From Erodium maritimum (lineage: Eukaryota > Streptophyta > Magnoliopsida > Geraniales > Geraniaceae): 64,000 nucleotides of DNA. Below are positions 1 to 25,009 of the stretch, one piece after another (within the stretch, counting starts at the first letter, position 1; each line of letters starts with the position of its first letter). Under the pieces are notes generated by a model. The model saw nothing but the letters and a program-made list of their open reading frames with translations, was not told where the DNA came from and did not search any database. Both the position numbers and the translations under genes were made by a program. The DNA lies in assembly GCA_963921825.1 (NCBI GenBank), contig OY997589.1, forward strand, positions 5,456,001-5,520,000, read 5' to 3'.

Positions 1-3596
<3,596 letters not shown>

Positions 3597-4414
3597 TGTT
3601 CATAAATCATAAACAATGTCATTGTCAACAATTCTTCGAGCCATGTAATGTACAATAAAGCCAGACCAGGTTAGACACTTGTCAGACCAGCATTGCATTC
3701 TAGGATCTCAGGAGAACAGAGAGTTCCATTATAGTCTTATTGTATGTCTCTGTCCTGAAATAATTTAGGCGACCAGCACAATCATTTTTCTGATAAACAA
3801 GTAGAGGGAAAGTAAAGTTTTGGGGGCCACAAAGAAAAATGATGGAACCAAACAAAAATCTACAGACCTTGACCTTTGTGGCACACTAGATTTTCAAAAT
3901 CAAAGCAATTCCAGTATACCCCACAGTTTAATATATTGTAATGCCCTATCAGTAACAAACATATTTATATATTCACTTTTATCCATTGTTTTAACTTTAC
4001 ATCTTGGAGTTGGATATTATTGGTAGGCATATTGACTTTTGATCTTTTTTTGCTCTGTACATTCTTGTGGAATCAACTTGACCTGGTCATGTACATGTAC
4101 AGCTGAGCTTTTAACTTGGTAGAATTTGAAATCCTTGAAGCACTAAATGGATTTTATATATGTTGCTGCCATTTCTGTCAATACACTATGCTTCTTGGAA
4201 GCTGCTAAGCTATGCATAGAAGAAGAATTTTTATTCAGATTGTCATTATTGCCTTTACTAATGTATAAAAGTTGTTCAATCATGTACATTGTAATATGTT
4301 GATGTGGAAAATGTTTCCAGAAAGGAAAAATATGAACATTTAGCTTTAGGCCCTTTTTATCCTGAAGGCCAAGCCTTCAAAAGGAGGAACAGAAGGACAC
4401 TCATCATCATCATC
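3597..4414. other. Intergenic region between SRLK genes 1 and 2
   Basis: No gene is seen. It contains the gene 1 3' UTR with AATAAA at 3654-3659 and an AT-rich spacer. A TATA-like TATAAAA at 4264-4270 lies about 145 bases before the first likely start codon of gene 2. The open frame running from 4304 into gene 2 is not convincing as coding sequence before 4415. Confidence 0.5.
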
Positions 4415-8456
<4,042 letters not shown>

Positions 8457-9113
8457 TAGTATTGCACTTCACCTTTGTTACAGATTGCATCAGGCACAAG
8501 AAGATGCTGATGAAATTTTGTGGATGTTCTCATATGACTATCATTTACATTCCCAAGCATGATTGCTTGTATTTAGCACTTGATTTTCAAATTAGTCATG
8601 TGTATTAGCCAACTCTGTTACAACAGTTTGAGCAGTGTGGCCGGTGGATGCCAGAGCTGGATCTATACTGACCTTCTTTCTTCACCTCACCGGCCACTGC
8701 TAGATTTGTTTTATAAAGCAGCAGCCATTTTTGTCTACGGAAAAGCTTCAGCCTTTTTGTGAATTGATACCCTCCAACTTAGCCTTCTGAGTCTGAAAGG
8801 AGCTACCCATGTGATTTTTTTAACTCTGAAGATTCATTATAATAATCTTACCATTGTGCTCATGGAACTTGTAATCATCACTGGTAGTAATAATACCTGT
8901 GTCCCTTTCAGTGATCTGTGGATTTTTTTGGACTTAAAAACTAGTCCAAACAGGTTGGCTGCATAGACCATCATTGAAGGCACTGTCCTTGGTATAAACT
9001 ATCATGTGTCTATATGATTTATCTTTCAGATTGCAGTCATTGACTATCAACCTGTGTAGCTTGTTTTTTATATATAGTCTCATTACGCTCGCAAGAACGT
9101 CTCTGAAACTCAA
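8457..9113. other. Intergenic region between SRLK genes 2 and 3
   Basis: No gene. It includes the 3' UTR of gene 2 and the promoter of gene 3. Most of it (about 8510-9060) is repeated upstream of gene 4 at 16131-16690, including a conserved stretch starting TAGCCAACTCTGTTACAACA, which documents a block duplication. Confidence 0.6.
9069..9076 (+). promoter_or_regulatory. Candidate TATA box of SRLK gene 3
   Basis: TATATATA lies 38-45 bases before the start codon at 9114. Gene 4 has an equivalent, longer TATATATAT run near 16684-16692 at a similar distance. A short 5' UTR is implied. Position and consensus are the only evidence. Confidence 0.35.
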
Positions 9114-12190
<3,077 letters not shown>

Positions 12191-12960
12191 GCAGAGGCAG
12201 AGAGGCTTTTATGTACAATGTTTGAGCCAATTTTGATTCACTTCTAAGAGCAGCGCAATGACCGGCTAACAGCCGTTGTTTATGTGTCGTTCCAGTCTTT
12301 TTGAAAATAGAGAAACATTAAAATAATATTATTTGAGGAGAGAATATTTAGAGTGGTAGGATCCTCCAACGACTCTTGTCGTCGGCTTAAAGTATTTTTT
12401 GAGTTATTTATTCTTGCTACTATACTAAAACCACTACTTTTCAGCTTATCCATTTAAAAGTATAATAACAGGAGATTATGGTTGAAAGAGAGAAAAAGAC
12501 AAAATGTGTCTAAATTACTGTTCCAACCTACTACACAATAGTTTATCATTAGAGAGGCTCATAACAAAATAATCACCTGACCTATCTGATTTGTGCTGGT
12601 TTGTAATCAACTGATTTTTATATATTTATACAAATTGGCTTGTGCCTATTTGACTTTGTGATCATTATCTGCATCAGCCATCAACAATATCACTTGTAGA
12701 TTGTATCAGTCTGTGTTTGTTTTTGCTTTTTTATTGGTTGTCACCACCATCATATCATTCTACATTATAAAATATTGTATTTGAGTGCTTCCATAACCCT
12801 AGCTGGAAAAATAGTTATTAAATCCAACTAATTATAGTCTATTTTAAATTAGTACCAAAGTTAGCATAAAAATTATAGTCTATCGTCTGAAAAGTAATAC
12901 GCTCCAAACCGTCCCCATATGTGCTCAATGTCATTTTGGAGTTGTCAGTGGGTCAAATCA
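12191..12960. other. Intergenic region downstream of SRLK gene 3
   Basis: No gene. AT-rich sequence. Parts are repeated downstream of gene 4: 12745-12850 matches 20111-20130 plus 20611-20715. The match is interrupted there by a MITE that is absent here, so 12745-12770 is an empty insertion site. Confidence 0.55.
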
Positions 12961-12964
12961 TTTG

Positions 12965-14216
12965 TCACACTAGATTAAACGTGCAAGCATTGTTGGTAAG
13001 GACAAGGGTCCTCCCTGATGCCATCGTTCCGATGGTGTTCAATCTGGTATTTTTTGGAGGGGCGTCGCAATACAAGTCTTCATCTCCTGCTTCGTACCGA
13101 CCGCGCTTATCCTCTACAATCATGTTGTGTAGAATGATATAAGTGTGCATCATATCAGCTAAAGTATGCCTCCTCCAAACACGAACGAGCCGGGATATTA
13201 TGTGCACTGTGCTTGGAGGACTCCAAAAGCCCGTTCAATATCTTTCTGATAACCTTGAACTTTTGCAAACAATGTGTGTTCGCGTGTATTAGGATGACGA
13301 ATCGACTTCACGAACTGACTCCATGAAGGGTAATGTCGCCAGCTAAATAATAAGGTCGGTCGAAGTTATGCCCGTTGATCTCGTACTCCACAGTAAAGTC
13401 ACGATCATGAAAAGCGTCATGGAATAAGTGGTCGGCGTTGAGGACGTTGATGTCGTTGTTCGAGCCAGCCAGCTCTAAAAAGAAATGTAAAATCCACAAA
13501 TCATGGGACGCTACGGCTTCCAACACAACGATTGGATCCATGTGGTGGTCTCCCTCATCATAGGTTCCTTGCAATGCGACTAGGTTATTCTTCCACTCCC
13601 AATGCATACAGTCAAGACTCACAATCATGTTGGGGAACCCTCGGTTGTACCCCGCTTCGAGTAATCGAGTCAAGTCCTCCATTGTTGGTTTACGCTCGTA
13701 CTCAACCCCGAGTACCTGAACAACGGTCGTGCAAAATTGGTGTACACATTCGAGTATGATACTAACCCAAATTCATAGGGATTCGTCCAATGAATCGACC
13801 GAGCACACATACGCAATCATTCGTATCACAGCGGTGTATTTTGGTGCGTTGATAACCCCAAGCGTCCGACAGCGTCCAACTTCTAAACGAAGAAATCGTC
13901 TTACTCCGTTATCGTATCATCACCCGCTGAAAAAGTGGTCGGCACATACAAAATCGACGTCTAAACATTTCGGCCCCATACGTGGGGTGCTTGACAAAAT
14001 AATCCTGCATTAGTCGGTCGTGGGCTTTAGGACGACCTCTGTTAATCTCTCGTTGGGAAGGTTCCCCACGTTCGATCATTTGCTATAGTGCGTTGATCCT
14101 AAGCATTGTTCTCTCAATCATTTTGTCATTCTTTCGTCGGATTTGTTGCTCCATTGCACGGATGTTGGCTTCCAACTCCAACATAGATGGACACTCGTCG
14201 TCGAACATTTTTATCG
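12965..14216 (-). pseudogene. PIF/Harbinger transposase pseudogene
   Basis: Reading down the - strand from 14216, a frame beginning MFDDECPSMLELEAN leads through in-frame stops to RGRPKAHDRLMQDYFVKHPT and FRRRF. From about 13682 it continues as a clear plant Harbinger transposase core (SLDCMHWEWKN, LEAVASHDLWI, AGSNNDINVLN, DRPYYLAGD). The C-terminal part is at 13207-12965 (MMHTYIILHNMIVED). Such proteins are DDE nucleases that move the element, usually with a MYB-like partner. At least two stops and several frame changes make this copy dead. At the 5' side a repeated GGGTCGG motif near 14470-14485 may be part of the element end; no left terminal repeat or 3-bp target duplication was found. 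Confidence 0.85.
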
Positions 14217-14509
14217 GAATTTGTGAGAGAAATTTGAGAGAAATCTTGGTGGTTTGATGAATGAAAATGAGTGTATTTAGAAATGGTAAATTTTAGGTTT
14301 TTTTAGGCTAAATTCTGATTTTTTTTAAATTATCCTCGTTACCGACCTTTGTCCAACAAACAAATTTTTGACGTGCGATCCGCGATTCACAAAACCGATC
14401 CACTATTTAGTGGGTCGAAACCACGAAAACCGTATGCCACAACACGCAACTCATGATTCCGACCCACTAAATAGCGGGTCGGAGTATTGTACATGGTCTT
14501 AGCTCTGGT
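14217..14509. other. Probable 5' non-coding flank of the Harbinger element
   Basis: No open frame. The sequence contains paired GACCCACTAAATAG and CCACTATTTAGTGGGTCG motifs, giving small inverted repeats. It ends near GGGTCGGAGTATTGTACATG, which looks like a Harbinger terminal sequence, though no matching left end is visible. Confidence 0.4.
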
Positions 14510-15235
14510 GGGTCGACCCGATTATGGGAAAAGGATCGACCTTGGGGTTGAAGGCTACGGCTGCTGGAAGCTCTTGCGGTGGAGGCGCTAATCCGATTGG
14601 GTCCTTGATTTAGCCGCCGCCCAAATGCAGAGGCAAGGCGTCGAGGGCGGTGACGCCGGCGACTACCAATTCGACTCAGTCGTTGATTCCGCCGCAGACG
14701 CCGACTGAATGCAGCGGCGACAGGTCGAGGGAGGTCCTTGATTCACCCATTTACGCTTTGTTTTGAACTCCTCTATAACCTTTGACCGTGTCGTTCCTGC
14801 AGTGAGAGATCAGGCATGGAGCTTGGAGCTTGTGTTCTTCAGCAGCATCGTCCAGGCACAGAGGCATTAAAAACTCAAAATTTCTGTCCGAGACAAACAT
14901 TTTGGTTCCATCCCATTGAAGAACTGCATTCAAAATCAAATGGGTAAGTTTCTGATCTCACAAAGAACTGAGCATGGAGATTAAATTACAGACCCTAGTA
15001 ATTTTGGACGAACATACCTAGAAATGGTGTCGGAAAATGTACAGACGAGACGATGCTATTAACTTATTGGGTGGTGGAGAGACTTAGAAAATTCAATACT
15101 AGTTATTCATTCATTTGATATCTTACTCCCTATATTGACTCATGTCAATTTATGAATTGATTGTGATTTGTAGCATCCATGTGATTACATGACATTACTC
15201 AAATATTTATGGCTAGTGATGATCTTGTTAGTATA
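14510..15235. repeat. Duplicated spacer segment X (copy 1)
   Basis: This GC-richer stretch followed by AT-rich sequence is repeated, with indels, at 25010-25527. Shared landmarks are GATTATGGGAAAAGGATCGA, GCTACGGCTGCTGGAAGCTC and a stretch reading GGTTCCATCCCATTGAAGAA. The match ends at a TATAG at 15235; after it copy 1 enters a gene-2 fragment while copy 2 enters unrelated sequence. No convincing gene is seen in it. Confidence 0.6.
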
Positions 15236-15311
15236 GGTGAAGAAAAGTTGTTACTGTACATGTCCAACAAAAGCTTGGATTTTTTCCTATTTGGTTAGTA
15301 TCTGACCTATA

Positions 15312-16083
15312 AGGATAATTACAAAAAAGTACATTGAGCCCGTATTTAATTTTTGGGTTAATTACCTTTAGTACTCCTTATGTATTGGTAACACACATTT
15401 AGTACCCCTTATGTATTGGTAACACACTGGATAAAATTTTGGTCAAGTTTAGGCCATTTTGACGACCTGTGACCAATTCATAAGGCGTGTAATTGTCCCG
15501 TTACCAATACATAAGGGGTATTAAATGATGTGTGATCAATTCATAAGGGGTACTAAATGTGTGTTACCAAAACGTAAGGAGTGTTTTCGAACGTTACCAA
15601 ACGAAAGGGTGCTAAAGGTATGTTACCAATAGAAAAGGGGTACAAAAGGTAATTATCCCTTAAATTTTTTTCAACTTGCTGCCCTCTTTTTTGGTAATTA
15701 CAAAAAAGTATCTTGAACTAGTCTTTTTGTTGTACTTTGAATAAATTTGTTTCAAAGTGATGATTTTACCCTTGGAAATTTAAATTTTAAAAATAATAAT
15801 TAAAGAACAAAAGTTTTTAAAATCCAAATTTTCATATCCCTTCAATTTCTTACTCTTTGTATGGTACAAGGAGAAAGAAAATTAAGAGGTATGAAAATTT
15901 GGATTTTTTGTTTTTACTTATTATTTCATAAATCTAAATTGTAAGGGTAAAATTGTCATTTTTATACAAATATGCAATAAAAAGCTAACTTCAGGGTATT
16001 ATTTTTGCAATTAACAAAGAAGAGGGCTAAACCTACAAGTTAAAAAAAAAAATGAATACTCAAGGTACTTTTTTGCATTTATC
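15312..16083. mobile_element. MITE family M1, copy 2 (inside the gene 2 relic, split by a second element)
   Basis: The left end GGATAATTACAAAAAAGTAC at 15312 and right end GTACTTTTTTGCATTTATC match copy 1. The right flank ATGTTAAA matches the target site in gene 2 intron 5. This copy was therefore carried by segmental duplication rather than inserted anew. Its body is interrupted at about 15355-15659. Confidence 0.75.
15355..15659. mobile_element. Second MITE nested in M1 copy 2
   Basis: The ends are inverted copies: GGGTTAATTACCTTTAGTAC at left and TACAAAAGGTAATTATCCC at right. Internally it repeats TTATGTATTGGTAACACAC and its complement several times. An imperfect flanking repeat (TTAATTTTT and TTAAATTTTT) may be a 9-10 bp target duplication. 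No coding capacity. Confidence 0.65.
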
Positions 16084-16130
16084 GCTATGTTAAATGGAAA
16101 CTAACATGTAATGAAAAAACATGCCAGGTA

Positions 16131-16740
16131 CTTTTTTCTCTGTGTGTTGATCAAATTTTGTTGATGCTCTCATGTGTGTATAGTCACTGTATCATTTACA
16201 TTTCCAAACATGATTGCTTGTGCATTAGCCAACTCTGTTACAACAGTTTGAGCAGCGTGGCCGGTGAATACCAGAGCTGGATCTATGTGGCCCTTCTTCA
16301 CCTCACCGGCCACTGCTAGATTCGTTGTATAAAGCAGCAACCATTTTTGTGTGGAAAAGCTTCTGCCTTTGTGTAAATTGATGCCTTCCAACTTAGCTTT
16401 TAGAGTCTGAAGTTTCATTATAATAATATTTCCATTGGTGGTGCTATCACCAGTTCACATTGCATAATATTTTTGTTTTAAAATACTAATCCCTACCGAA
16501 CTTGTAATCATCACTTGTAATGATACTTGTGTCCCTTCTAGTTTATCTGTGTGGATTTGTTTGGGCATAAAAACTAGTCCAAACTGGTTGGCTGCATAGA
16601 CCATCATTGAGGACACTATGATGTGCATATATGATTTATCATTTGGATTGCAGTCATTGACTATCAACCTGTGTAGCTTATTTTATATATATGTATATAT
16701 ATGCTCTCATTACGCTCGCAAGAACATCTCTGAAACTCAA
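16131..16740. repeat. Duplicated SRLK spacer and gene 4 promoter region
   Basis: It matches the spacer between genes 2 and 3 (about 8510-9113), including TAGCCAACTCTGTTACAACA and the TATA-like region just before the start codon. No independent gene. Confidence 0.65.
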
Positions 16741-19849
<3,109 letters not shown>

Positions 19850-21200
19850 GCAGAGGCAGAGAGGCTTTTAGTACAATTTTTGAGCTAGTTTTGATCAACT
19901 TGTAGGCATTAGTGATGTCAAAACAAAATACTCACCTGACCAGACCTATCTGACTTGTGCTGGTTTGTAAGCAAGTGTTTGTTTTTTATATACAAGTTGG
20001 GTTTGGCCTATTTGACTTTGTGATCATTATCACTTGTGTATGTTGTATCATAGTCATTATCACTTGTGTATGTTGTATCATAGTCTGTGTTTGTTTTTGC
20101 TTTATTATTGATTGTCACCATCATGTTCATATGGGTTAATTGTTTAGAACTGCCCTAAAATTTCGTCTACAAATAAAATGATGTACAAAGTTTCGTCTAC
20201 GCTGTGTGCATATGATGTAGTTTCGTCTACAGGCTTCTATCAGAAAAACTAACGGAATATTCCATTTATGTTATACATATGACACATGTGCCAGTTAAGA
20301 ATAAAGTGAAATAATCATTTTACCCTTCTTCAACCATAATCATTCATTTGACCTTTTTATAATTATAAATTTACCCTTGTTTAATTATAAAAGAATAAAA
20401 AGTTAATTAAATAAATAAATAAAATTTAAAAATAAAAATAAAAATTCAATTCAAACCCACAAGAGTAAAATAGTCATTGTAAGTGTTGCTTTTAAATTTC
20501 CTGACAAAAATACATGAGCGAAACTATAGTGTAGCCACACAATATGGACGAAACTTTGTACATCATTTCATTTGTGGACAAAACTTTAGGGTAGTTCTGA
20601 ACAATTAACCATATTCATATCATTCCACATTATGAAATCTTAGTATTTGAGTGTCTTCCATAACCGGACCTAGAAAACAAAAATATTAAATCCAACTAAT
20701 TATAGATCTATTTTTGGAACTGAGGGAAGCTACAAACATTCCACCAAAAGAAGGGGCAAATTGGGAGAAAAAAAAGGGACTCATTTGACGGAAAATTCCA
20801 ATCTTATCTCTCCTTTGAGTCTGTGGCGAAGAATTTATAACCAATTCACTCTAACTCTATCGTTATGAATCAACTAAAATTCATTCAATTCGTTTAAACT
20901 AATCGTCTCTGTATGAAAGCTCTCAACGATGAGAATAAAATCTGGGAAAAAAATATCGGAGTAGGTTGGCCAATGGGAAATATATGACCCATCACATCTC
21001 CAACATACCTCATATGACCGGTCATGTGTCACACTAAAGGCTTGGTGGGGTTACCAAAATAATAATGGAGGGTACTACTATACCAGCACTCATGGGTATG
21101 TACTATGTGTAGTGGCCCAACTATGGTGGTTCCATTGAAGTGAAAGGTCTCATGTTATTGAAGCTGGAATTGCAATCACAAGAACACATCTTATACTCAA
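19850..21200. other. Intergenic region between SRLK genes 4 and 5
   Basis: No gene. It contains a two-copy tandem repeat of about 30 bases (about 20025-20083, unit around ATCACTTGTGTATGTTGTAT), a MITE at 20133-20610, and sequence shared with the region downstream of gene 3. The stretch 20720-21200 is the probable gene 5 promoter, with no clear TATA box. Confidence 0.55.
20133..20610. mobile_element. MITE (family M2), Mutator-like by target duplication, downstream of SRLK gene 4
   Basis: A 478-bp element starts GGGTTAATTGTTTAGAACTG and ends CAGTTCTGAACAATTAACC-like. Arms of about 65 bp are inverted copies (both carry the GATGTACAAAGTTTCGTC motif or its complement). Flanking direct repeats are ATGTTCATAT (20123-20132) and ATATTCATAT (20611-20620), a 10-bp duplication with one mismatch. 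The paralogous site downstream of gene 3 (12745-12770) lacks the element. Confidence 0.85.
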
Positions 21201-22963
21201 ATGGGTTGGTTTCTTCCATTGCTAGCTTTCTCAATGGTGATACCATCCCTCTTTTCAACCATCACAGCCATTGATTCCATAGCTCAAGGCCAATCCATCA
21301 CTCCAAACCAGACCATCACTTCTGCAGGAGAAACTTTTGCATTAGGGTTCTTCACTGCAAGCCCTTCTACAAGTAGCTACCTTGGCATATGGTACAATGC
21401 TGCAACCCCCAACAGAACAATTGTATGGGTTGCTAACAGAGAATCTCCACTATCTTCTCCAGGATCCTTCACTATAGGTAAAGATGGAAACTTTTTGGTT
21501 CTGAATGGCTCAAGACAAGCTATCTGGTCATCTGATGTCTCAGCTTTGGATCATCCAGACAAGAACACCACAATCGGAGTACTTAAGGACAATGGAAACC
21601 TTGTACTGAAGCAAGGTGATGTCATTGTCTGGGAGAGCTTTGATCATCCTGGTAACACTTTGTTGCCAGGGATGAAGGTTTCACTTAACAAAAGAACTGG
21701 CCAGAGAAGGTTTATTACATCATGGGCAGGTTTGGATGATCCCAGGCCAGGGAAGTTCATGTTAGGCTTTGACTCCACAGGGCCAACTCAGATTCTTCTC
21801 TGGAACCAAACTCATCCACATTGGAGAAGCTCTGTAGGGAATGGAACCAAGATTCTTAATAAGGTTAGCAACTCAAAGGGAACTACATTCTATGCTTCTC
21901 TAAACTTCGATGGCGACGAGTATTACTTCATTTATAGTATCTCAGATGACACTACTCAGCTGAGGGGAGTCCTATCTCCAACCGGGCAAATCGAAGCTTT
22001 GGTGAGGATCAATAGCACTAGGCCATGGATTCTTGGAGTAAAATGGCCTAGGAAGACTTGTGTCTTCTATGGTGCTTGTGGCCCATCTGGTGTTTGTCAT
22101 GACAATGCTACTGAATCACCTTGCAAGTGCTTGACTGGTTTCAACCCCAAAACAGCTAAAGTTGTGGATGGATGTGTGAGGCAAAGGGAGCTTAGCTGTG
22201 ACAATAGAGACGGGTTCGTGACCCTTGAAACAAAGCTACCAGATTATGCAGAACTTCATGTCTGAAGAACTGTTCTTGCTCAGCTTATGCTTACTTCACT
22301 TACAGTCAAGCTAGTTATGTGAGATGTCTTCACTGGTTTGGTGGTGATTTGGTGGATCTTGTGCAGAAAATAGACTATAACACTAATCTTTACGTTCGTG
22401 TTCGTGGCTCCGAATTGTGTATGTTCTCTAGTTTTTGAACTTGTGTGTAATTGTACCTAATGATCTAACATTTAACACTTCTTTTATGCAGATACTGCTT
22501 CGAAGAAAAGCAAATCACACCTAGTAATTGCAGTTTCTATTGCTGCTTCTGTATTGCTTCTTATTTTGATTGTTTCTGGTTATTGGTTATGCAGAAAAAG
22601 ATTACACATAAAAGGTAATGATGACATGACAGTAACTAAGTATGTGCAATGTGATGATTTTTTCTATGGTAAGTATTTATCTTTGTAACAGAGGAAACAG
22701 AGCAATGTATGATAGGGAGTAGCAACCATACTGATACTGAGCTGGTTATGTTCAAGCTAAGGAGCATACTAGCTGCTACTGATAACTTCTCTGAGATTAA
22801 TAAGCTAGGAGAGGGCGGGTTTGGCCCTGTGTATAAGGTAGGGAAAACGTTATTTACACATCCTCAACGACCTTCGAGTTTTAAGAACCCCATATAAGTA
22901 AGGGGTTATCAGTATCACCTTTCGTTATTCATCAAAAACCCACTTTTTGAATGAAAGGGTATT

Positions 22964-23000
22964 TTTGCTAACACTCCCTCAGTGAGGGAGTGTTAGCAAA
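22964..23000. repeat. Perfect 18-bp-arm palindrome in an SRLK gene 5 intron
   Basis: The left arm TTTGCTAACACTCCCTCA (22964-22981) and right arm TGAGGGAGTGTTAGCAAA (22983-23000) are exact complements around a single G. Nearby short inverted repeats (AACCCC...GGGGTT near 22886) suggest the remains of a hairpin element. Confidence 0.85.
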
Positions 23001-23338
23001 GTTAACCCTATAAGGTAAAAAGAACCAAAATTGTTCTCCTGTGATGGTTGATCCTTGTATTAACAGGGAAACATGCCTGGAAACGAGCTTGTAGCCATAA
23101 AAAGACTCTCCACGAGATCGGGACAAGGATTCGTGGAGTTCATCAATGAACTGAAGCTTATTGCAAAGCTGCAACACACTAATCTTGTAAGGCTATTGGG
23201 TTGCTGTGCTGAGAAAGATGAAAACATACTGGTTTATGAGTACATGCCGAACCGAAGCTTAGACACATTTCTCTTTGGTACAACTTTCTCTTGCAGTTCA
23301 TAACTCATTTAACACAAATTGGTTTAGATATTAGCTAA

Positions 23339-23599
<261 letters not shown>

Positions 23600-23684
23600 T
23601 AGTAAGTATTGTTATTGTTCTTCATCTACTCTATTGAGGTTGAACTTATAACATATAAATGATATAGACAAAACTACATGTATC

Positions 23685-23966
23685 AACTTGTTGTTGACTT
23701 ATCATAGTCAATTAGGTCAAACCTGTAGACTTAAGATAATTACACAAATTAATATTTTCCGTTAAAAATGACAGAAAGCGTTACAAAAAACTCCAACAAC
23801 TAACTGTCATATGACTATTGAACTCAAAAACTAACTATAGACTTGTTACTTTTTAGAGTTTTTCCAAACGTTTTCTGTCATTTATAACGGGAAATGTTAG
23901 TTTGTGGAATTACCTTAAGTCTACAGGTCTGATCTGATCGACTAATCAGTCAACAGTCAGTTCTTG
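23685..23966. mobile_element. Fold-back element in the activation-segment intron of SRLK gene 5
   Basis: The arms are imperfect inverted copies: ACCTGTAGACTTAAG at 23721-23735 pairs with CTTAAGTCTACAGGT near 23917-23931. Similarity extends outward to TGTTGACT and AGTCAACA. The inner parts also pair (AATGACAGAAAGCGTT with AACGTTTTCTGTCATT). No coding capacity. It accounts for the unusual 440-base length of this intron. Confidence 0.7.
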
Positions 23967-24584
23967 AATGGTACAAATCAACGGTAGTTAATACTTGGTT
24001 TTACTCCAATGATATACGTTCTTGTAACTTGGGTATGGCAGTGGCTACATGTCGCCTGAGTACGCAGTATATGGACAATTCTCAGAGAAATCAGATGTGT
24101 TCAGCTTCGGAGTTTTGTTACTAGAGATCGTTAGTGGTAAGAAGAACACTGTCTTCTACAGGACTGAGCTGTCTCTAACGATTCTAGGATGGGTAAGGAC
24201 AAGTCACAACTCACAAACCAGTTCTGTTCTTCTTAGGACATGTTGAAGAGGTTTATGATGTTTTTGCAGGCATGGGACTTGTGGAGAGAAGGTGATGGTT
24301 TAGAAGTAATCGATCCGCTGATAAGGGAGAGGTGTTGCACTGAGGAAGCTGTCCGGTGCATCCAAATTGGGCTGCTCTGTGTTCAGGAATCTCCGGCGGA
24401 CAGGCCGGCGATGTCCGTCGTTGTTGCTATGTTGGGAAATGAATTTGCTTTGCTTCCGTTTCCTAAAGAACCGGCCTTCTCGACACGTGGCACTGCCGGT
24501 TCTTCTGGTCAGACATCTAGTAGCAATTACTCTCATAATGAAGTGACGATGAGCATGCCAGAGCCTAGATAGCTAACAAGAGAA

Positions 24585-24624
24585 GGGTGTAGAGAGAGCT
24601 AAAGTCGAATGTATCATGTTAATG
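24585..24624. repeat. 40-bp direct repeat, copy 1, just after SRLK gene 5
   Basis: This segment (starting GGGTGTAGAGAGAGCTAAAG) is repeated exactly at 24840-24879. The two copies flank a retroelement-like relic. It lies in the probable 3' UTR of gene 5. Confidence 0.85.
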
Positions 24625-24839
24625 TCACTAGTTCTTCAAACTGAAACACATTCGAATTTGGGATACTATCTATTTATATTTTAACACGCGTCTTTATGGA
24701 CAAACGAGATATAAGGACTGATCTATTAGAGTTATTTTATAGAGAGTGGATTTGAACCGGGTTCATGAGGAACAAGACTCTGATACCATATTAGAGAGAA
24801 CCAACTCAACTAACTAAAACCTTAAGCTATACTAAAGTC
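24625..24839 (-). mobile_element. TRIM-like or copia-derived LTR relic with a primer-binding-site motif
   Basis: On the - strand the sequence reads GAGTTGGTTCTCTCTAATA and then TGGTATCAGAGTC, which matches the usual plant primer-binding site for initiator tRNA-Met. CCGGTTCAAATCCAC follows. At about 215 bases it fits a fragment of a terminal-repeat retrotransposon in miniature or a solo end of a copia element. No coding sequence. The full LTRs were not delimited. Confidence 0.55.
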
Positions 24840-24879
24840 GGGTGTAGAGAGAGCTAAAGTCGAATGTATCATGTTAATG
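24840..24879. repeat. 40-bp direct repeat, copy 2
   Basis: Exact repeat of 24585-24624, 255 bases downstream. Far too long for an ordinary retroelement target duplication, so probably a local duplication linked to the insertion. Confidence 0.85.
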
Positions 24880-25009
24880 ATTTTTTTTATCATCAAAAGG
24901 ACACATTTTTACGGATTTCAGACGAACCCACATCAGTAGATAAGTAGCTCTAGCTATGGCTTACTCTTGAGCTTCCCTTCCCTCAGGCAATCATTGATTC
25001 CATTTAGTC

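Larger units (their letters stand above)
15236..16130 (+). pseudogene. Relic of a second SRLK gene 2 copy (end of exon 5 plus intron 5)
   Basis: Positions 15236-15294 repeat the end of gene 2 exon 5 (GTCCAACAAAAGCTTGGATT), with a deletion that drops part of the codons for YEYM. The following sequence repeats gene 2 intron 5, including its MITE and the right flank AACTAACATGTAATGAAAAA. The remaining kinase exons (6-8) are missing and the sequence then jumps to the gene 2-gene 3 spacer. It cannot encode a protein. It shows that a gene 2-gene 3 block was duplicated to give this relic plus gene 4. Confidence 0.85.

Noticed and set aside
4304-4414. N-terminal extension of SRLK gene 2 from an upstream ATG at 4304
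   Set aside because: It would put 37 charged residues before the signal peptide; paralogues start at the hydrophobic leader.
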